Of a DNA stretch of 50,520 nucleotides, positions 48,045-50,520 are shown one piece after another. Under the pieces are notes generated by a model. That model saw only the letters and a program-made list of their open reading frames with translations. It was not told the origin of the DNA and made no database searches. The stretch spans positions 1-50,520 of the forward strand of contig JALHQN010000028.1 in NCBI GenBank assembly GCA_022841915.1, given 5' to 3'. Position 1 is the first letter of the stretch; each line of letters opens with the position of its first letter. Both the position numbers and the translations under genes were made by a program. The DNA comes from Burkholderiales bacterium. GTDB lineage: Bacteria; Pseudomonadota; Gammaproteobacteria; Burkholderiales; WYBJ01.

Positions 48045-48863
48045 CTATTCGCTGATCTTCGACTTCGAGCGCAGATCGGCCACGACTTTCTGCAAAGCCT
48101 GCTGGCTGAGCATTTGCGTGAGCTGTCCCTTGGCCTCGTCGAACGTCGGGATCTTCATGGCCCGCTCGTCCTGGAGTTGAATGATGTGCCAGCCGAACTG
48201 AGTCTGGACAGCCGTCCGGGTGGTTTCGCCTTTCTTCAACTTGGTCAGGGCGTCGGCGAAGGGTTTGACGTAGCGTGCCGGAGGGGCCCAGTTGAGGTCG
48301 CCGCCGTTGCCTTTCGACCCGGTGTCCAATGAGCGCTCCGATGCCAGGGCCTCGAACTTCGCACCCTTCGCGAGCTGAGCCAGCGTGTCTTTGGCTTCCT
48401 CCTCGGTCTTCACCAGGATGTGGCGAGCACGGTACTCCTTGTCGCCCTGTTGCGCCTTGATGCGATCGTACTCTGTCTTGAGGGTGGCGTCGTTGGGCTG
48501 GTTCCGACGCAGATGATCTTGCAGGAATGCAGCCACCAGCACGCCCTGGCGCATCATCTCGAGCTGCATCGCCACCTCTGGAGTCTTTTCCAGGCCGCGC
48601 TTGACCGATTCTTGCTGGATGACCTCACGGTTGATCAGCTCCTGCTTGAGGAAGCTGCGCAGTTCCGGAGAATCCTGCTGGCCCTGGGCGACGCGTTCCC
48701 GAACGAGAATCTCCAGCCTGGCTTGAGGAATCGCCTTGCCGTTCACCGTGGCAACCACGCCATTGGCTGGCTGCGGCGCGCCTTTTTCCTGCGCAGCTAC
48801 CGGCGCAACCAACAGCAGCGCCACCAGCGGGACACTGATCAGGCGGGATATTTGGATCTTCAT
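48045..48863 (-). CDS. Periplasmic parvulin-type peptidyl-prolyl isomerase
   Basis: A 272-residue exported foldase. A signal peptide (ISRLISVPLVALLLVAPVAAQ) is followed by a SurA/PrsA-like N-terminal helical region and a parvulin domain: YRARHILVKTEEEAKDTLAQL, DLNWAPPARYVKPFADAL, TQFGWHIIQLQDERA. ATG 48863 has AGAGG seven bases upstream; the ATG at 48869 is too near. It follows the bolA-type gene, as in many betaproteobacteria. Confidence 0.92.
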   Translation of the reverse strand: MKIQISRLISVPLVALLLVAPVAAQEKGAPQPANGVVATVNGKAIPQARLEILVRERVAQGQQDSPELRSFLKQELINREVIQQESVKRGLEKTPEVAMQLEMMRQGVLVAAFLQDHLRRNQPNDATLKTEYDRIKAQQGDKEYRARHILVKTEEEAKDTLAQLAKGAKFEALASERSLDTGSKGNGGDLNWAPPARYVKPFADALTKLKKGETTRTAVQTQFGWHIIQLQDERAMKIPTFDEAKGQLTQMLSQQALQKVVADLRSKSKISE

Positions 48864-48891
48864 CGACATTCCTCTATTGATGTGGATGCTC

Positions 48892-49155
48892 TCAGATTTC
48901 GCCGGGAGCGAAGGTACGAAGGGCAAGTGCGTGAATCTTTCGTTGCATGAGAGGCGCCAGCACCTCGTACACCATGCGGTGGCGCTCGATGCGCGTTTTC
49001 CCTGCGAATAGGGACGATACCAGGGTCAACTCGAAATGCCCGCCACCCGCGCGAGCGCCTGCGTGACCTGCATGGCTGGCCGAATCGTCCATCAACTCGA
49101 TCGACTCGGGCTCGAGCGCAGCCAGACGTTCTTCAATCTCTTCGACGATGGTCAC
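48892..49155 (-). CDS. BolA family protein
   Basis: An 87-residue BolA-fold protein: IEERLAALEPESIELMDDSASHAGH, GGHFELTLVSSLFAGKTRIERHRMVYEVLAPLM, ending KIHALALRTFAPGEI. The His of RHR/MVY is the conserved cluster-linked position. GTG 49155 is the likely start; a longer frame upstream has no homology. BolA proteins pair with monothiol glutaredoxins in Fe-S metabolism or regulate cell shape. Confidence 0.9.
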   Translation of the reverse strand: MTIVEEIEERLAALEPESIELMDDSASHAGHAGARAGGGHFELTLVSSLFAGKTRIERHRMVYEVLAPLMQRKIHALALRTFAPGEI

Positions 49156-49255
49156 TGGGCTTAGGTTCTCTTGGGCACCGGGGCAATGGGCATCAGGGAA
49201 GGGATGGCAGCCCCGCGCAAAAAAAGCGGGCGTAAGACGTGTTGCGCAAACAAGA

Positions 49256-49795
49256 TCAGGTCGGTCCCTTGTCTTGGACATACTTCGCGAGCGCGAACGA
49301 TTGCGCGAAAACGAAGGCAAGCATGAGACCGGTGCTGCCGAACAGCTTGAAGTCGACCCAGATGTCGGTCGAGAAGGTGTAAGCGACGTAGATGTTGATG
49401 AGACCCATGATCACGAAGAAGGCCACCCAGCTCAAATTGAGCTTGGCCCAGATGCTTTCGGGCAATTCGATCTGCTTGCCCATCATCAGGCGGATGATGT
49501 TCTTCCGGAACACGAGGTCTGCGATCAGCAACGCGGCCCCGAAGAGCCAGTACAGCACAGTCGGCTTCCACTTGATGAAGGTTTCGTCCCTCAAGAGCAG
49601 GGTGGCGCCGCCGAACACCACAATGATTGCGAGGCTCACCCACAACATCGTGTCGACTTTGTGGTGGCGCATCCAGACCCAGGCGATCTGACCGAAGGTG
49701 GCCGCAATGGCGACACCCGTAGCGACGTAGATGTCTGCGAGTTTGTAGGCGGCAAAAAAGAGCAGAACCGGAAAAATGTCGAAGAGAAACTTCAT
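49256..49795 (-). CDS. yciB: Inner membrane septation protein A (YciB/IspZ)
   Basis: A 179-residue protein with five helices, starting [23 protein letters not shown]. It has [41 protein letters not shown] and [18 protein letters not shown], all strongly conserved in YciB. It is linked to cell-envelope and septum synthesis. Followed by the bolA and ppiC-type genes. Confidence 0.95.
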   Translation of the reverse strand: MKFLFDIFPVLLFFAAYKLADIYVATGVAIAATFGQIAWVWMRHHKVDTMLWVSLAIIVVFGGATLLLRDETFIKWKPTVLYWLFGAALLIADLVFRKNIIRLMMGKQIELPESIWAKLNLSWVAFFVIMGLINIYVAYTFSTDIWVDFKLFGSTGLMLAFVFAQSFALAKYVQDKGPT

Positions 49796-49873
49796 GGCGC
49801 GGGATTATGACGGCTCGGCCGAACGAAAACAACTTACGGCAGCGATGCATGCATCGCGGACGGCATGGACGCT

Positions 49874-50272
49874 TCAAGAGCGCTCGTCGAAGGTCAGGGA
49901 AGCCGAATTGATGCAATAACGCAGCCCGGTGGGCGCCGGGCCGTCGTCGAACACATGGCCCAGATGCGCATCGCACTTCGCGCACAAGACTTCCGTTCGC
50001 GTCATGAAGTGACTATGGTCGTCCTCGACGTTGACGGCGCTTGGATCGATCGGTTGCCAGTAGCTGGGCCAGCCGCTGCCCGAGTCGAACTTTTCCGTCG
50101 AACTGAACAATTCGTTGCCACAGCAAACGCAACGGTAAACGCCCGCCGCGTGGTTATCCCAATATTGGCCCGTGAAGGCACGCTCCGTGCCCTTTTTGCG
50201 GGCCACCTCGAACTGCTCGGGTGTCAGGTGTTCGCGCCACTCGGCTTCGGATTTCTGTACTTTGGACGTCAT
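49874..50272 (-). CDS. msrB: Peptide methionine (R)-S-oxide reductase MsrB
   Basis: A 132-residue repair enzyme. Zinc cysteines are CVCCGNELF and [12 protein letters not shown], and the catalytic Cys is in [10 protein letters not shown] (not Sec). Start ATG 50272 ([16 protein letters not shown]) is standard; an in-frame ATG at 50338 with GGGGGAG upstream would add 22 residues. Confidence 0.94.
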   Translation of the reverse strand: MTSKVQKSEAEWREHLTPEQFEVARKKGTERAFTGQYWDNHAAGVYRCVCCGNELFSSTEKFDSGSGWPSYWQPIDPSAVNVEDDHSHFMTRTEVLCAKCDAHLGHVFDDGPAPTGLRYCINSASLTFDERS

Positions 50273-50403
50273 CTGGCGGATCTCCAGGTCGCCTGCGCGG
50301 CGTGACAACGAGTCGCTGTCGGCTAGGACGCGCAGCATCTTGACAGACTCCCCCGGCGCACACAAGTTCGCGCGGCGTTGCGCAAGCGTGTCGAGGCGGG
50401 ATG

Positions 50404-50520
50404 ATCGGGTAGGAGGCGGGGTCACCCCCGCCGTCCTCCCACACCACCGGACGTGCGGTTCCGCATCCGGCGGTTCATGAGACACCTGGGAGTCGGCGCA
50501 CGGTATCGAGCAGCGACACC
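50404..50520 (-). mobile_element. 3' end of a group II intron (class C-like)
   Basis: Minus strand, cut by the window edge. Domain V (50444-50473) folds CCGCCGGATGCG, loop, CGCACGTCCGGTGG with the usual two-base CG bulge, and has a CGC at the triad position, as in class C introns. Domain VI follows as a GC-rich stem with a TGA loop and ends CTACCCGAT, so the intron end is near 50404 (AY rule). It inserted upstream of msrB. Confidence 0.65.
50475..50520 (-). CDS. C-terminal end of the group II intron reverse transcriptase (partial)
   Basis: The last 14 codons before a TGA located just before domain V, reading [14 protein letters not shown]. Intron-encoded reverse transcriptases usually stop right before domain V. 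Too short to identify on its own. Confidence 0.35.
   Translation of the reverse strand, partial: VSLLDTVRRLPGVS

Noticed and set aside
49200-49255. Terminator between yciB and bolA (CCCGC / GCGGG)
   Set aside because: The T-run lies within the loop rather than after the stem, so it is not a standard intrinsic terminator.
49874-50485. Long msrB frame of 203 codons
   Set aside because: The first 70 or so residues are translated intron domain V/VI and exon sequence; MsrB homology starts at ATG 50272.

Overview
This window looks like an ordinary, GC-rich chromosome segment of a betaproteobacterium. The gene order der-hfq-hflX-hflK-hflC-(DUF2065)-hisZ-purA-rnr-rlmB-rpsF-priB-rpsR-rplI-dnaB, the use of a HisZ regulatory subunit, PriB between S6 and S18, and the purL / yciB-bolA-ppiC-msrB blocks are all typical of that class. 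Genus cannot be fixed from the sequence alone. Nearly the whole window is coding, and there are no rRNA genes or CRISPR arrays. The only mobile-element trace is the 3' end of a group II intron at the far right edge.

Region 1 (1-13.3 kb, mostly + strand) is housekeeping: RNA chaperone and membrane protease regulation (hfq, hflXKC), histidine and purine synthesis (hisZ, purA), RNA decay and modification (rnr, rlmB), the S6-PriB-S18-L9 operon behind a good sigma70 promoter, and dnaB. A tRNA-Leu(CAG) lies on the opposite strand between purA and rnr, with its own consensus-like promoter ending directly at the rnr start codon.

Region 2 (13.3-27 kb) holds a PIN-PhoH protein, a Bcp peroxiredoxin, an ArnD-like deacetylase with altered metal ligands, a GNAT enzyme, and the selenium genes selU/mnmH and selD. 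selD is itself a selenoprotein gene: the frame runs through an in-frame TGA (17983-17985) just before the catalytic Gly-Cys-Lys, followed by a SECIS-like hairpin. A caller that treats TGA as stop starts the gene 33 codons late and loses the active site. Then come tesA, an ABC exporter pair, rmuC, mtfA and a PAS-GGDEF-EAL protein.

Region 3 (27-41 kb) is a molybdenum/tungsten supply block: mobA-fdhD-moaA, moeA, a ModE-HTH/periplasmic-binding-protein fusion regulator divergent from tupBCA, an XdhC-family chaperone, mobB-moaD-moaE-modE (short ModE) and modABC. Two 24-bp sites with ModE-box architecture lie before xdhC and modA, and the moaA promoter carries an inverted repeat plus three helically phased GGRGATT repeats. 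Together with FdhD and the Sec machinery this suggests supply of Mo/W, sulfurated cofactor and selenium to a formate dehydrogenase encoded elsewhere. moaC, mog/moaB, selA, selB and selC are not in the window.

Region 4 (41-50.5 kb) has crcB, nnr, purL, an enoyl-CoA hydratase, a parvulin-type isomerase, a BolA-family protein, yciB and msrB, then the group II intron remnant or edge.
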